Positions 34,315-43,668 of a stretch of DNA of 64,000 nucleotides are shown here, one piece after another. Within the stretch, counting starts at the first letter, position 1. Each line of letters begins with the position of its first letter. This stretch comes from Flagellimonas meishanensis. GTDB lineage: Bacteria; Bacteroidota; Bacteroidia; Flavobacteriales; Flavobacteriaceae. Both the position numbers and the translations under genes were made by a program. The stretch spans positions 310,001-374,000 of the forward strand of contig NZ_JAINVW010000003.1 in assembly GCF_019880545.1 (NCBI RefSeq). Reading direction: 5' to 3'. Below the pieces are notes generated by a model, which saw only the letters and a program-made list of their open reading frames with translations, did not search any database and was not told where the DNA came from.

Positions 34315-35243
34315 AACAAGGATATAAGGGAAACATCGGTCTTTGGAAATATGCCATTATCCCTGTGGCATTTATTGCATTTATGGCCTTGAACTACATT
34401 GCCACCATTACTTCCCCGGTGAGTGTGGAGGAAACAATGGCACAAATAATTGAGAAGTTGGGTTCCAATCTGGTCTTGATCATTTTACTGGCCCCCCTTG
34501 CGGTTGGTCTTTTGGTTGTGCTATTGTGGACCTATATTGTTCATCAACAGTCCATTACGTCCCTGACCACCTCACGAAAGCGAATTGATTGGAAGCGGGT
34601 TTTTTTCGCCTTTGCCTTTTGGGGAGGAATTACCGTTTTGCTCACGGGAATCGACATTTACTTCTCACCCGATGACTACGTGCTTAATTTTGATGCCCAA
34701 AAGTTCATTGTGCTGCTCATTATTGCCATGATCTTGATTCCTATGCAGACAAGTTTTGAGGAATATTTGTTTAGGGGGCACATGTTGCAGGGGCTCGGCA
34801 TTTGGGCCAAGAACCGTTGGGTTCCCTTGGTCGTCACCTCGGTTTTGTTTGGATTGATGCACCTTGCAAACCCAGAGGTTGAAAAATTGGGTTATGGTAT
34901 TATGGTATACTACATTGGAACGGGTTTCTTTCTTGCCATTTTAACCCTAATGGATGAAGGATTGGAACTGGCCCTGGGTTTTCATGCCGCCAATAATTTG
35001 ATAACGGCCCTACTGGTCACCGCGGACTGGACAGCTTTTCAGACCCATTCCATCTATCGCGATGTGTCCGAACCGGCCTTGGGTTGGGACGTTTTCATTC
35101 CGGTGCTTGTGATTTATCCCCTTTTATTGCTGTTTTTTGCCAAAAAATATGGTTGGAAAAATTGGAAAGAAAAACTTTTCGGGAAGGTATTGGACCAACA
35201 GGAATTTCTAACTAAAAACGATGAACAGTCCCACATGGCTTGA
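34305..35243 (+). CDS. CPBP family intramembrane glutamic endopeptidase
   Basis: A 312-residue membrane protein with about seven or eight helices. The CPBP (Abi/Rce1-like) motif FEEYLFRGHMLQ supplies the catalytic Glu pair and Arg; a second motif is FGLMHLANP and a third is GFHAANNLI. These enzymes cleave within the membrane; some process CAAX proteins or protect against bacteriocins. It overlaps menC by ten bases and menE by 23, so it is wedged into the menaquinone unit; a functional link is not established. Confidence 0.9.
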   Translation: MYIEQGYKGNIGLWKYAIIPVAFIAFMALNYIATITSPVSVEETMAQIIEKLGSNLVLIILLAPLAVGLLVVLLWTYIVHQQSITSLTTSRKRIDWKRVFFAFAFWGGITVLLTGIDIYFSPDDYVLNFDAQKFIVLLIIAMILIPMQTSFEEYLFRGHMLQGLGIWAKNRWVPLVVTSVLFGLMHLANPEVEKLGYGIMVYYIGTGFFLAILTLMDEGLELALGFHAANNLITALLVTADWTAFQTHSIYRDVSEPALGWDVFIPVLVIYPLLLLFFAKKYGWKNWKEKLFGKVLDQQEFLTKNDEQSHMA

Positions 35244-36291
35244 TGTCCATCCCAGTTTCAAACTCAATGGAATACATTATTCCGCCATGGATTTGGGAGA
35301 GGTGGGCTATAGTTTGATAAAAGAGGGCGAACCTTTTGAGATGGCCATAGGCGAGTTCCTACTGGACTGGATTTCTCCGAACGAACATATCGATGTCTTT
35401 ACCTCTGGTTCAACTGGTAAACCAAAATCAATTCCAATTAAGAAGGTATGGATGATGGAATCTGCAAGGGCAACCGGAACCTATTTCCATTTGGGGCCAG
35501 GAACCAAAGCCCTCTTATGTTTGTCCTGTTCAAGTATCGCTGGAAAGATGATGTTGGTCCGTTCAATGGTCTTGGGTTGGCAACTGGATTATGTAGAACC
35601 TAGTATTGACCCCCTTTCTCTTATAACTAAAGAATATGATTTCACGGCCTTGGTTCCCTTACAGGCCCAAAACTCCTTGGAGAAATTACCAAAAATAAAG
35701 AAGTTGATCATCGGCGGAGCACCTATTGGGGACCGCTTAAAAAAAGAACTGCTGGGATTGCCAACAGAAGTTTATGAGACCTATGGAATGACGGAGACCA
35801 TAAGCCATGTTGCCATTAAAGATTTAAGGAAGAATAAGGACGGATTCCACGCATTGCCCGATATAAGTTTTGAACAGGATAAAAGAACATGTTTGATCAT
35901 ACACGCGCCCAAGCGCTCACCACACCCCATCGTCACCAATGATTTGGTGGAACTCCATGATGAAACCCATTTCAAGTGGCTGGGTCGATACGATTCCATC
36001 ATCAATTCCGGTGGAATAAAGCTGATTCCAGAACAAATCGAAAAAAAACTGGCCACCATTATTCATGCTCGTTTCTTTGTTGCCGGCATCGAGGATGAAG
36101 CTCTGGGTCAACGCCTGATTCTGGTCGTTGAAGACCCAAAATGCAACAAGGACAAGCTGTTTCATCAAATAAGGGCGTTGCAAGCACTTGATAAATACGA
36201 AGTGCCGAAGGATATCTTCTGTTTGGATTTATTTATAGAGACCAGCACTGGAAAAATTCAACGTGATAAAACTTTGTCCCTTATAGTCTGA
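35221..36291 (+). CDS. menE: o-Succinylbenzoate-CoA ligase MenE
   Basis: A 356-residue adenylate-forming enzyme, shorter than typical ligases of ~450-500 residues, as is usual for the Bacteroidota MenE. It has the P-loop TSGSTGKPKSIPI, the YETYGMTET core motif, the Asp in LGRYDSIINSGG, and the C-terminal lysine in TGKIQRDKT. It activates o-succinylbenzoate with ATP and CoA. The start ATG lies within the CPBP gene (23-base overlap). Confidence 0.92.
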   Translation: MNSPTWLDVHPSFKLNGIHYSAMDLGEVGYSLIKEGEPFEMAIGEFLLDWISPNEHIDVFTSGSTGKPKSIPIKKVWMMESARATGTYFHLGPGTKALLCLSCSSIAGKMMLVRSMVLGWQLDYVEPSIDPLSLITKEYDFTALVPLQAQNSLEKLPKIKKLIIGGAPIGDRLKKELLGLPTEVYETYGMTETISHVAIKDLRKNKDGFHALPDISFEQDKRTCLIIHAPKRSPHPIVTNDLVELHDETHFKWLGRYDSIINSGGIKLIPEQIEKKLATIIHARFFVAGIEDEALGQRLILVVEDPKCNKDKLFHQIRALQALDKYEVPKDIFCLDLFIETSTGKIQRDKTLSLIV

Positions 36292-36322
36292 GTTTCGTAA
36301 CTTTCCTGTATAATCATATCCG

Positions 36323-37669
36323 ATGAAAAAACTCATATTGACGCTCCTTTTAGTGGTATCCCATAATGCTTTTTCGCAACAAATCTTACCGGAATCCGAA
36401 CGAGCACGGGTGGTGGATGAAATTCTTGAAGAACGTTTCAATTTGCTGCTTCCACAGCTCATGGATGATACGGGCATCGACTTGTGGGTGGTCATATCCA
36501 GGGAATACAACGAAGACCCTGTGTTGAAGACCATGTTGCCCGCAACATGGCTTAACGCCCGCAGAAGGACGATTCTCGTTTTTTATAGGGACAAGGAGAA
36601 AAAAATCATAGATAAACTGGCGGTGGCCCGATACAACGTTGGAAAAAGCATTGTCTCGGCCTGGGACAAGGAAAAGGAACCCAATAAATGGAAACGTCTT
36701 ATGGAGTTGATTGAAGAGCGAGATCCAAAAAAAATAGGACTCAATTTTTCCAAGGACCACAACATCGCAGATGGATTGGACAAGACGGATTATGACGAAT
36801 TTATGGCCAATCTTCCCAAAAAATATCATTCAAAGGTCATGTCCGCCGAGCAATTGGCTGTGCGATGGATTGAAACCAGAACACCAAGGGAAATGACCAT
36901 TTACAGCCAATTGGTCGATATCACGCACGATATAATTGCCGAAGCTTTTTCCGAGAAAGTGATAACCCCTGGAATAACCACGACCACTGAAGTGGAGTGG
37001 TGGATGCGTCAAAAAGTCACCGATTTGGGCCTTGAAACCTGGTTTCATCCCACCGTGGATATCCAAAGGAGCAGTGGAGAATTGGTGGGACATCTGTACT
37101 CGTTCTCTGGAAGACCGGACAATATGGTCATTCAACCAGGGGATTTGCTGCATTGCGATTTTGGCATAACGTATTTAAGGCTGAACACGGATTGCCAGGA
37201 GTTGGCTTATGTGTTGAAGCCGGAAGAAACCAAGGCACCGGATTTTTTGATAAATGCGTTAAAGGATGGCAATAGGGTGCAGGATTTCTTGACCAAAAAC
37301 ATGATTGAGGGGCGAACGGGGAATCAAATTTTAGCGCAGGCCCTAAAAGAAGGAAGGGAAGCAGGGTTGCACCCTGCCATATATACGCATCCCTTGGGCT
37401 CCTATGGCCATTCTGCGGGCACTACCATTGGCATGTGGGATTCCCAGGGAGGGGTAATGAAAGATGACGGGGAGAACTATCCATTGAATCCGAACACCGT
37501 GTATGCCATAGAATTGAACACCACGGTAAACATTCCTGAATGGAAACGGGACATTCGCATTATGCTGGAAGAGGCCGGTTTTTTTGGCGAAGAAGGATTT
37601 CGATATGTCAATGGAAGACAAACGGAACTGATGTTGATACCCAGACCCAAACAACAGCTTTCAAACTAG
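36323..37669 (+). CDS. Secreted M24 family metallopeptidase (Xaa-Pro peptidase-like)
   Basis: A 448-residue protein with a signal peptide (MKKLILTLLLVVSHNAFSQ). The pita-bread fold metal ligands can be followed: Asp in HCDFGI and a second in LRLNTDC, His in HSAGTTIGMW, Glu in YAIELNT and Glu in LEEAGFFGEEGF. M24 enzymes remove N-terminal residues before proline or hydrolyse dipeptides. The export signal places it in the periplasm. It stands 31 bases after menE, but there is no reason to link it to menaquinone. Confidence 0.87.
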   Translation: MKKLILTLLLVVSHNAFSQQILPESERARVVDEILEERFNLLLPQLMDDTGIDLWVVISREYNEDPVLKTMLPATWLNARRRTILVFYRDKEKKIIDKLAVARYNVGKSIVSAWDKEKEPNKWKRLMELIEERDPKKIGLNFSKDHNIADGLDKTDYDEFMANLPKKYHSKVMSAEQLAVRWIETRTPREMTIYSQLVDITHDIIAEAFSEKVITPGITTTTEVEWWMRQKVTDLGLETWFHPTVDIQRSSGELVGHLYSFSGRPDNMVIQPGDLLHCDFGITYLRLNTDCQELAYVLKPEETKAPDFLINALKDGNRVQDFLTKNMIEGRTGNQILAQALKEGREAGLHPAIYTHPLGSYGHSAGTTIGMWDSQGGVMKDDGENYPLNPNTVYAIELNTTVNIPEWKRDIRIMLEEAGFFGEEGFRYVNGRQTELMLIPRPKQQLSN

Positions 37670-37828
37670 CTGCTTATTAAGGTTGGGAAGACGCTCACAA
37701 ATCCTTAAAAAAATCATAAATGCGTCAAAAATAGTACAGAAAACCTTAGCTTAAAGAGCAATTAATCAATGCCAATCCAAACAATGTTTTAATGGTATGT
37801 GCTCTGGCTCCTCAATACTTTTATTGCT

Positions 37829-39991
37829 ATGAAATCTAAGTTATTATTTGTTTTGCTGTTCTTTTCAATTTTAGCATTCTCACAGCACAAGAAACTGGTT
37901 ACCATTTGTTGGGATGTTTCCCTTTCCATGCAGGATCGGGATACCTTTAGGGAATTCTATTTTTTGGATGCCTATTTCCAGACCGTAAAAGAAGCCGAGG
38001 TCACACTCCTTACGTTTAGTGATAAAGTGTTATCCAAAGATGTTTTTACAATTTCAAATGGAAACTGGGATGGTTTGAAGCAAAAACTTTCCGCTCATTT
38101 TCACGATGGAGCCACATCGTACAAAAATTTGGGGGAATATGCTGGACAAGACGAGGTGCTGCTCTTTACCGATGGCCGTCAAAATATGTATTCGGGCTCC
38201 CCACAATTTAAAGGTGAACTCTTCATCATCAACGGCAAAAAGGATTTTGACAGGGCCAATCTAAACCTTTTGGCCATTATGAATAATGGAAATTTGGTCA
38301 ATCTTCCAGAAAGAAAAGACGTGGAGGAAAAGGATAATGATCTAAACCAGTATTCTGGGGTTGTTTACAGTGGGACCACCGGAGTTTCAAACACTTTGGT
38401 ATACATAAAGGGTGATGTCCAAAACCAGGTTTACACTAACGATCAAGGGGCATTCAACATCAATGGGGTTATTGGTGACACTTTGGTTGTTTCCAAAGAT
38501 GGGAGGGCCGCGGAGTTTCCCTTGGAAGAAAATCGAAACCTCGTATTTTCTTTTGAAGAAACTGAAATACAGCTGCAAGAAATCGTTTTAAAGGGAGAGG
38601 CCATTGAAAAACCTAGCGAGAACTTCGCTACCACGGGCTTTGGAAAAGAAAACAAGGATAAAATAGGTTATGCGGTCCAATCGATAACCGAAGATGATAT
38701 TTCGGATATATCGTACACTGTAAATAATGCGGTGCAAGGTAAGTTTTCCGGAGTTCGATTAGGGCAAAATGATGATTTGAGCCAAGTGATCATGAGACCT
38801 AGTAATTCCATATTGGGAAACAATTATGGACTAATTGTAGTTGATGGAGTTCCCATTGAAAGGTCTAATTCATTTTCAGGAAAAATTTCAGACACTGATT
38901 TCATTGACCCGCAAAACATTGCGGAAGTCACAGTGTTGAAAGGTCTTTCCGCTACCAATCGTTTTGGCAGTCTTGGCGCCAATGGGGTACTACTAATAAC
39001 TACCAAAACAGCCACGGTTTCTGGTTCTTCTAGTGAAGGAAAGGATTTAGCAAGATTGAAGAACAATATATATGATGGAAAGGTCCAGGTAAACAACAAA
39101 ACATTGGTTACACCGTACCTGAGGGAACTAAAAAAAGGTAAGACACTTCAAGAAGCCTATGATATTTACCTATCCCAGCGGAAGAATTACCTAGAAAACA
39201 CCGAATATTTGTTGGATGTCTTCGAGTTCTTCCATGCCTCCAGCCCTGACATTGGGGAAAGAATCGTATCGAACATTTTAGAAAAGGACAATCCCAATTA
39301 TGAAGAGTTGAGCGGGATGTTCTTGAAATGCTCAGAAAAGGGCAGTCATGAATTGGCCCTATTGGCAGCGCAGCGAAAATTGGAGCTGTTTCCCAATAAA
39401 ATACAATCGTATTATGATGTGGCCCTTGCCGAAGGGAATAACGGCCATTATCAGGAGGCCCTAAACACGTTAAATGCGATGATCACAGGAGAAGCGAACC
39501 CCAAAGTGGATTTTAGCAGGAACGAAAAACTTATTGGAACGGAAATACGTAATTTAATTAATAGAGAACGAAGCCAATTGGACGTCTCAAAAGTAAACCC
39601 AAGTTATTATAACAACCTTACTTATAATACCCGAGTGGTCCTGGACTGGAACAATCCTGATGCGGAATTTGTGGTCCAGTTCGTTAATCCCCAGAAGCGA
39701 TTTTTCAATTGGGAGCATACGGAAATGGTTGATAGAAGTGGGATAATTGATGAAATTCGTCAAGGATTCTTCAATGAACAGTTCGAAATTGTGGGCGCAG
39801 AGACTAAAGGGGATTGGCTATTGAATGTTACCTATATGGGCAACCGAAATCCCAGCAAGCAAGCGCCGACATTTTTGAAATGCAGGGTTCAATACAACTT
39901 TGGAAAGCCCAATCAGCGAGAGGAGGAGTTCCTGGTGCGCCTTCAAGATGTTGGACAGGTGCAGGAACTGGCCAAATTTAAGGTGGACTGA
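37829..39991 (+). CDS. Secreted multidomain protein: vWA-like, carboxypeptidase-regulatory-like, TonB plug (no barrel), TPR-like and C-terminal beta domain
   Basis: A 720-residue protein with a signal peptide (ending LAFSQ). Residues ~20-165 look like a von Willebrand A domain with a MIDAS-type DVSLS, a Thr in GATSYKN and LFTDG. About 180-260 is a CarboxypepD_reg-like Ig fold (VYSGTTGVSNTLVYIKG, TNDQGAFNI). About 265-410 matches a TonB-dependent receptor plug, ending GVLLITTK; a beta-barrel does not follow. About 430-560 is helical and TPR-like, and the last ~130 residues form a beta domain (RVVLDWNNPDAEF ... WLLNVTYMGN) reminiscent of DUF2135. The next gene is a paralogue sharing the last four parts. 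Start set by the signal peptide. The function is unknown. Confidence 0.75.
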   Translation: MKSKLLFVLLFFSILAFSQHKKLVTICWDVSLSMQDRDTFREFYFLDAYFQTVKEAEVTLLTFSDKVLSKDVFTISNGNWDGLKQKLSAHFHDGATSYKNLGEYAGQDEVLLFTDGRQNMYSGSPQFKGELFIINGKKDFDRANLNLLAIMNNGNLVNLPERKDVEEKDNDLNQYSGVVYSGTTGVSNTLVYIKGDVQNQVYTNDQGAFNINGVIGDTLVVSKDGRAAEFPLEENRNLVFSFEETEIQLQEIVLKGEAIEKPSENFATTGFGKENKDKIGYAVQSITEDDISDISYTVNNAVQGKFSGVRLGQNDDLSQVIMRPSNSILGNNYGLIVVDGVPIERSNSFSGKISDTDFIDPQNIAEVTVLKGLSATNRFGSLGANGVLLITTKTATVSGSSSEGKDLARLKNNIYDGKVQVNNKTLVTPYLRELKKGKTLQEAYDIYLSQRKNYLENTEYLLDVFEFFHASSPDIGERIVSNILEKDNPNYEELSGMFLKCSEKGSHELALLAAQRKLELFPNKIQSYYDVALAEGNNGHYQEALNTLNAMITGEANPKVDFSRNEKLIGTEIRNLINRERSQLDVSKVNPSYYNNLTYNTRVVLDWNNPDAEFVVQFVNPQKRFFNWEHTEMVDRSGIIDEIRQGFFNEQFEIVGAETKGDWLLNVTYMGNRNPSKQAPTFLKCRVQYNFGKPNQREEEFLVRLQDVGQVQELAKFKVD

Positions 39992-40162
39992 TTCTTTCCA
40001 AACAGGTTTCCCTTCATTATTCTTGACAAGGCAAACCTTACCTCAAAATTATATTAAGTAAAATTTGGGAAAATAAAATTGGCGATTTGCTGCCATTTCT
40101 ATAACTTAATGGTTATAAGTGTTTCACTTTCAACATTTTGTTGTTAAATAAATGGTATTGCT

Positions 40163-41959
40163 ATGAAAAATTTCCTTACTCTTCTCATCCTTTTCGCATT
40201 TGTTGCCCAAGCCCATTCACAAAATGGTACTCGAACGGTTACCGGAACCGTTTCTGACGATGATGAACCTTTGACCGGCGTAAGCGTGCAGGTATTGGAT
40301 AAGGATGTTAAAACAAGCAGCCAGAAAGATGGCCGGTATCAGGTTCCCGTGGAGACCGGTGATATAATCGCATATACGGCACGGGGTATGGAAACCCTGA
40401 AAATAAAGGTAGAAGATGTTACAAGAGTTTTAAACGTTGACCTTTCCCCAAAAGTAAAGCAGTTACAAAACGTCACGGTTACCGAGGTTGATAAAAAGGC
40501 AGAATCTGTAATGGATCAGGTCAAATTGAGAAAACAGAAGAAAAAGATTCTCACGGCTTTTGGAACCTTGGACAAATCCAGAGCGGGTTATGCAATTCGA
40601 ATTTTGGACCAAGAAGATTTTCTTCCTGGCGAATACAATCTCGTCAACTTACTGCGGGGCCGTTTTCCAAACTTGAACTTCGGTTTTGCCATGCCTTTTA
40701 CAAGAGGTAGGGGAAGAGGACCACAAGGCACCCCGTTTACCGGTTCAAACAACATAAATTCTGTTTTTTTAAGGGGCAATGTACCCGTGGTCTATGATAT
40801 CGACGGTCAAATTTTCACCGATTTTCCCTATTTCTTGGACGTACAAAACATTGAGCGTATTGCATTGATTCCATCCCTGACTGGCACTGTGCGTTATGGA
40901 ACATTGGGCAAAGGGGGAGTGATTGTGATCAATACAAAGACTGCCAGTGGAAATTGGTATGATGAAAATGACACCTATGATGAAATGGGCAGACTGCGCA
41001 ACAACATCTATGATGGCACCGCCCTAACCGAGAATGATCTAAATCAAGGGGCGCCAACATATTTAAAACAGTTGCAAGCCAGTACATCCTTGAGTGAGGC
41101 CAAAAATATTTATGAAACGAATATGGCAAAATATGCAACTTCTCCATTCTTTACCTTGGATGCATATCGATATTTTTATGAATCAAGAAACGAAAACGAT
41201 TTTGCGGACGACATCATCGAAAGGAAATATGGGCTCTTCAAAAACAATGCAGTACACCTTAAAGCATTGGCCTATATGTATGAGGCCCAAGGCCGTTATG
41301 AAAAAGCCTACGAGGCATATAAACAAGCCTTTATCCTGAGACCGCAATACGCCCAATCCTATCTGGATCTTTCCAACAGCAACCGAAACTTAAATAAGGA
41401 TAAAAGAGCTGCCGTGTTGTACTCCCGATATTTCTATTTGTTGAAAAAGGGAATGATGGAAACAGATTCTGCGGGCTTTTCAAAAATTATAAATAGGGAG
41501 TTCAACAATCTCTTGGCCTTGAAAAAGGCTGAAATGCTCAATAAGGATAAAATAGGAAAAATTAAAGTGGACAATGAAGATTTTGAGGGAACCCGTTTGG
41601 TTTTTGAATGGAATGATGGCGAAGCAGAGTTTGATCTACAGTTTGTGAGTCCCAAAAATCAGTTTTACACCTGGGAGCATACCCTGGCAGAAAACAAGGC
41701 TACAATTATGCAAGAAAAAGAAATGGGGTATTCCTGCGCAGAATTTCTAATTGATGATTACTTGCCCGGCAATTGGAAGATCAACATTAATTATATGGGC
41801 AACAAAAGCTTGACCCCCACCTACCTAAAGGCAACAATTTACCACGATTATGGTTCCAAAATGCAGCGAAAGGAGACCAAAGTATTCAAGTTGGATATTA
41901 AAAATGTAAACAGGGAGCTGTTTCAGCTTAATAAAACAGCCGCAGTTGCTTTAAGATAG
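40163..41959 (+). CDS. Secreted TonB-plug-domain protein without barrel, paralogue of the preceding gene
   Basis: A 598-residue protein with a signal peptide (ending QAHSQ). Residues ~21-105 form a CarboxypepD_reg-like domain (TVTGTVSDDDEPLTGVSVQV), ~110-255 a TonB plug-like domain ending GGVIVINTK, ~270-430 TPR-like helices (EAQGRYEKAYEAYKQAF) and ~470-590 the C-terminal beta domain (TRLVFEWNDGEAEF, WKININYMGN). It lacks the vWA domain of its neighbour. Shared landmarks are NNIYDG after the plug, WEHT and NYMGN/TYMGN near the end. Both ATGs are preceded by TTGCT. The 170-base gap between the two genes shows no terminator that I can support. Confidence 0.75.
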   Translation: MKNFLTLLILFAFVAQAHSQNGTRTVTGTVSDDDEPLTGVSVQVLDKDVKTSSQKDGRYQVPVETGDIIAYTARGMETLKIKVEDVTRVLNVDLSPKVKQLQNVTVTEVDKKAESVMDQVKLRKQKKKILTAFGTLDKSRAGYAIRILDQEDFLPGEYNLVNLLRGRFPNLNFGFAMPFTRGRGRGPQGTPFTGSNNINSVFLRGNVPVVYDIDGQIFTDFPYFLDVQNIERIALIPSLTGTVRYGTLGKGGVIVINTKTASGNWYDENDTYDEMGRLRNNIYDGTALTENDLNQGAPTYLKQLQASTSLSEAKNIYETNMAKYATSPFFTLDAYRYFYESRNENDFADDIIERKYGLFKNNAVHLKALAYMYEAQGRYEKAYEAYKQAFILRPQYAQSYLDLSNSNRNLNKDKRAAVLYSRYFYLLKKGMMETDSAGFSKIINREFNNLLALKKAEMLNKDKIGKIKVDNEDFEGTRLVFEWNDGEAEFDLQFVSPKNQFYTWEHTLAENKATIMQEKEMGYSCAEFLIDDYLPGNWKININYMGNKSLTPTYLKATIYHDYGSKMQRKETKVFKLDIKNVNRELFQLNKTAAVALR

Positions 41960-41972
41960 TCTTGGAAAGGCT

Positions 41973-43601
41973 TCACACCTGAAGCACACCCATATTGAAT
42001 TTTTTCTCAATGGGCGCATGGTTTGCCGATGCTATTCCCAGTGAAATCCATTTTCGGGTTTCCAGGGGATCTATGATGGCATCTGTCCATAGTCTGGCAG
42101 CTGCATAATAGGGTGAAATTTGATTGTCGTACCGTTGTTTTATCTTATCGAACAGCGCCTTTTCCGTTTCGGTGTCCAAGGGTTTTCCTTTTCCTTCCAA
42201 CGATGCCTTTTCAATTTGCAATAAAACCTTGGCAGCAGAGTTTCCGCTCATAACCGCAAGTTCTGCACTGGGCCATGCCACTATCAATCTTGGATCGTAA
42301 GCCTTGCCACACATGGCATAATTTCCGGCACCATAGCTGTTGCCAATTACAATGGTAAACTTGGGGACCACTGAGTTACTAACGGCATTGACCATTTTGG
42401 CACCATCCTTTATGATACCGCCATGTTCGCTTTTGCTGCCCACCATGAAACCAGTGACATCCTGAAGGAAAACCAGGGGAATTTTCTTCTGGTTGCAATT
42501 GGCGATAAATCGTGTTGCTTTATCCGCAGATTCCGAATAAATGACGCCCCCAAACCGCATTTCCCCCTTTTTTGTTTTCACCACTTTACGCTGGTTGGCC
42601 ACAATCCCGACCGCCCAGCCGTCAATCCTGGCATATCCCGTAAGCAAGGTTTTTCCATAACCTTCCTTATACTGTTCAAATTCCGACTTGTCCACCAACC
42701 TCTTTATGATTTCGAGCATATCATACTGATCGGCCCGTGAAGCGGGCAAAATGCCATATATGTCTTCGGGGTTCTCAACGGGTTCTTCCGATACAATTCG
42801 ATTAAAACCCGCTTTTTCAAAATGCCCCATTTTGTTAACGATGCTCTTAATCTTGTCCAACGCATCCCTGTCATCCTTAGCCTTGTAGTCGGTAACACCA
42901 CTGATTTCAGAATGGGTAGTTGCCCCGCCCAGGGTCTCGTTGTCAATGGTCTCACCGATGGCCGCTTTAACCAGATAACTGCCTGCCAAAAAGATGCTAC
43001 CCGTCTTCTCTACGATCAAGGCCTCATCACTCATGATAGGAAGGTAAGCACCCCCTGCAACACAGCTTCCCATAACCGCGGCTATTTGGGTGATGCCCAT
43101 GCTACTCATTACGGCATTGTTCCTAAAAATTCGGCCAAAGTGCTCCTTGTCCGGAAAGATTTCATCCTGCATTGGTAAATAAACGCCCGCACTGTCCACT
43201 AAATAAATGATGGGCAACTTGTTTTCGATGGCAATCTCCTGCGCCCTAAGGTTCTTTTTTCCGGTGATGGGGAACCAGGCACCGGCTTTTACCGTGGCAT
43301 CGTTGGCCACAACCACACACAGTCTTCCTTGCACATGGCCAATAATGACTACAACGCCACCAGAGGGACACCCTCCGTGTTCCACGTACATTCCTTCGCC
43401 CGCAAAGGCACCGATTTCAATAAATTCCGAGCTGTCATCCAATAGATATGCTATCCGCTCACGAGCGGTCATCTTGCCTTTGGCATGGTGTTTTTCAATC
43501 CGGGTTTTACCACCTCCCAATCTCACTCTTGACAGGTTTTTCCGTAGCTCGGAGAGCTTCAACTTATTATGGTCCTCGTTTTTGTTGAAATTAATATCCA
43601 T
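41973..43601 (-). CDS. Acyl-CoA carboxylase beta subunit, methylcrotonyl-CoA carboxylase type
   Basis: A 542-residue carboxyltransferase with both crotonase-like halves intact. Landmarks are MTARERIAYLLD, SAGVYLPMQDEIFPDKEHFG, IAAVMGSCVAGGAYLP, and FLQDVTGFMVG with GNSYGAGNYAMCGKAYDP. The AQEIAIENKLPIIYLVDSAG and IFRNNAVMSS stretches fit methylcrotonyl-CoA carboxylase (leucine breakdown) better than propionyl-CoA carboxylase. The biotin-bearing alpha subunit is not adjacent; the gene stands alone, convergent with the plug-domain gene and divergent from the oxidoreductase. Confidence 0.88.
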   Translation of the reverse strand: MDINFNKNEDHNKLKLSELRKNLSRVRLGGGKTRIEKHHAKGKMTARERIAYLLDDSSEFIEIGAFAGEGMYVEHGGCPSGGVVVIIGHVQGRLCVVVANDATVKAGAWFPITGKKNLRAQEIAIENKLPIIYLVDSAGVYLPMQDEIFPDKEHFGRIFRNNAVMSSMGITQIAAVMGSCVAGGAYLPIMSDEALIVEKTGSIFLAGSYLVKAAIGETIDNETLGGATTHSEISGVTDYKAKDDRDALDKIKSIVNKMGHFEKAGFNRIVSEEPVENPEDIYGILPASRADQYDMLEIIKRLVDKSEFEQYKEGYGKTLLTGYARIDGWAVGIVANQRKVVKTKKGEMRFGGVIYSESADKATRFIANCNQKKIPLVFLQDVTGFMVGSKSEHGGIIKDGAKMVNAVSNSVVPKFTIVIGNSYGAGNYAMCGKAYDPRLIVAWPSAELAVMSGNSAAKVLLQIEKASLEGKGKPLDTETEKALFDKIKQRYDNQISPYYAAARLWTDAIIDPLETRKWISLGIASANHAPIEKKFNMGVLQV

Positions 43602-43653
43602 ACTGAATTGCCCAATTACTTACAGTTGGCTAAAGATAAGGAGTTATAATCAT

Positions 43654-43661
43654 TACTTTTG
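43654..43661 (+). promoter_or_regulatory. Bacteroidota -7 promoter element (TACTTTTG) before the Gfo/Idh/MocA gene
   Basis: Exact TAnnTTTG, seven bases before the ATG at 43669, so the mRNA would start at or next to the start codon. No good -33 box at 19-21 bases. Confidence 0.45.
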
Positions 43662-43668
43662 ATTTAAT

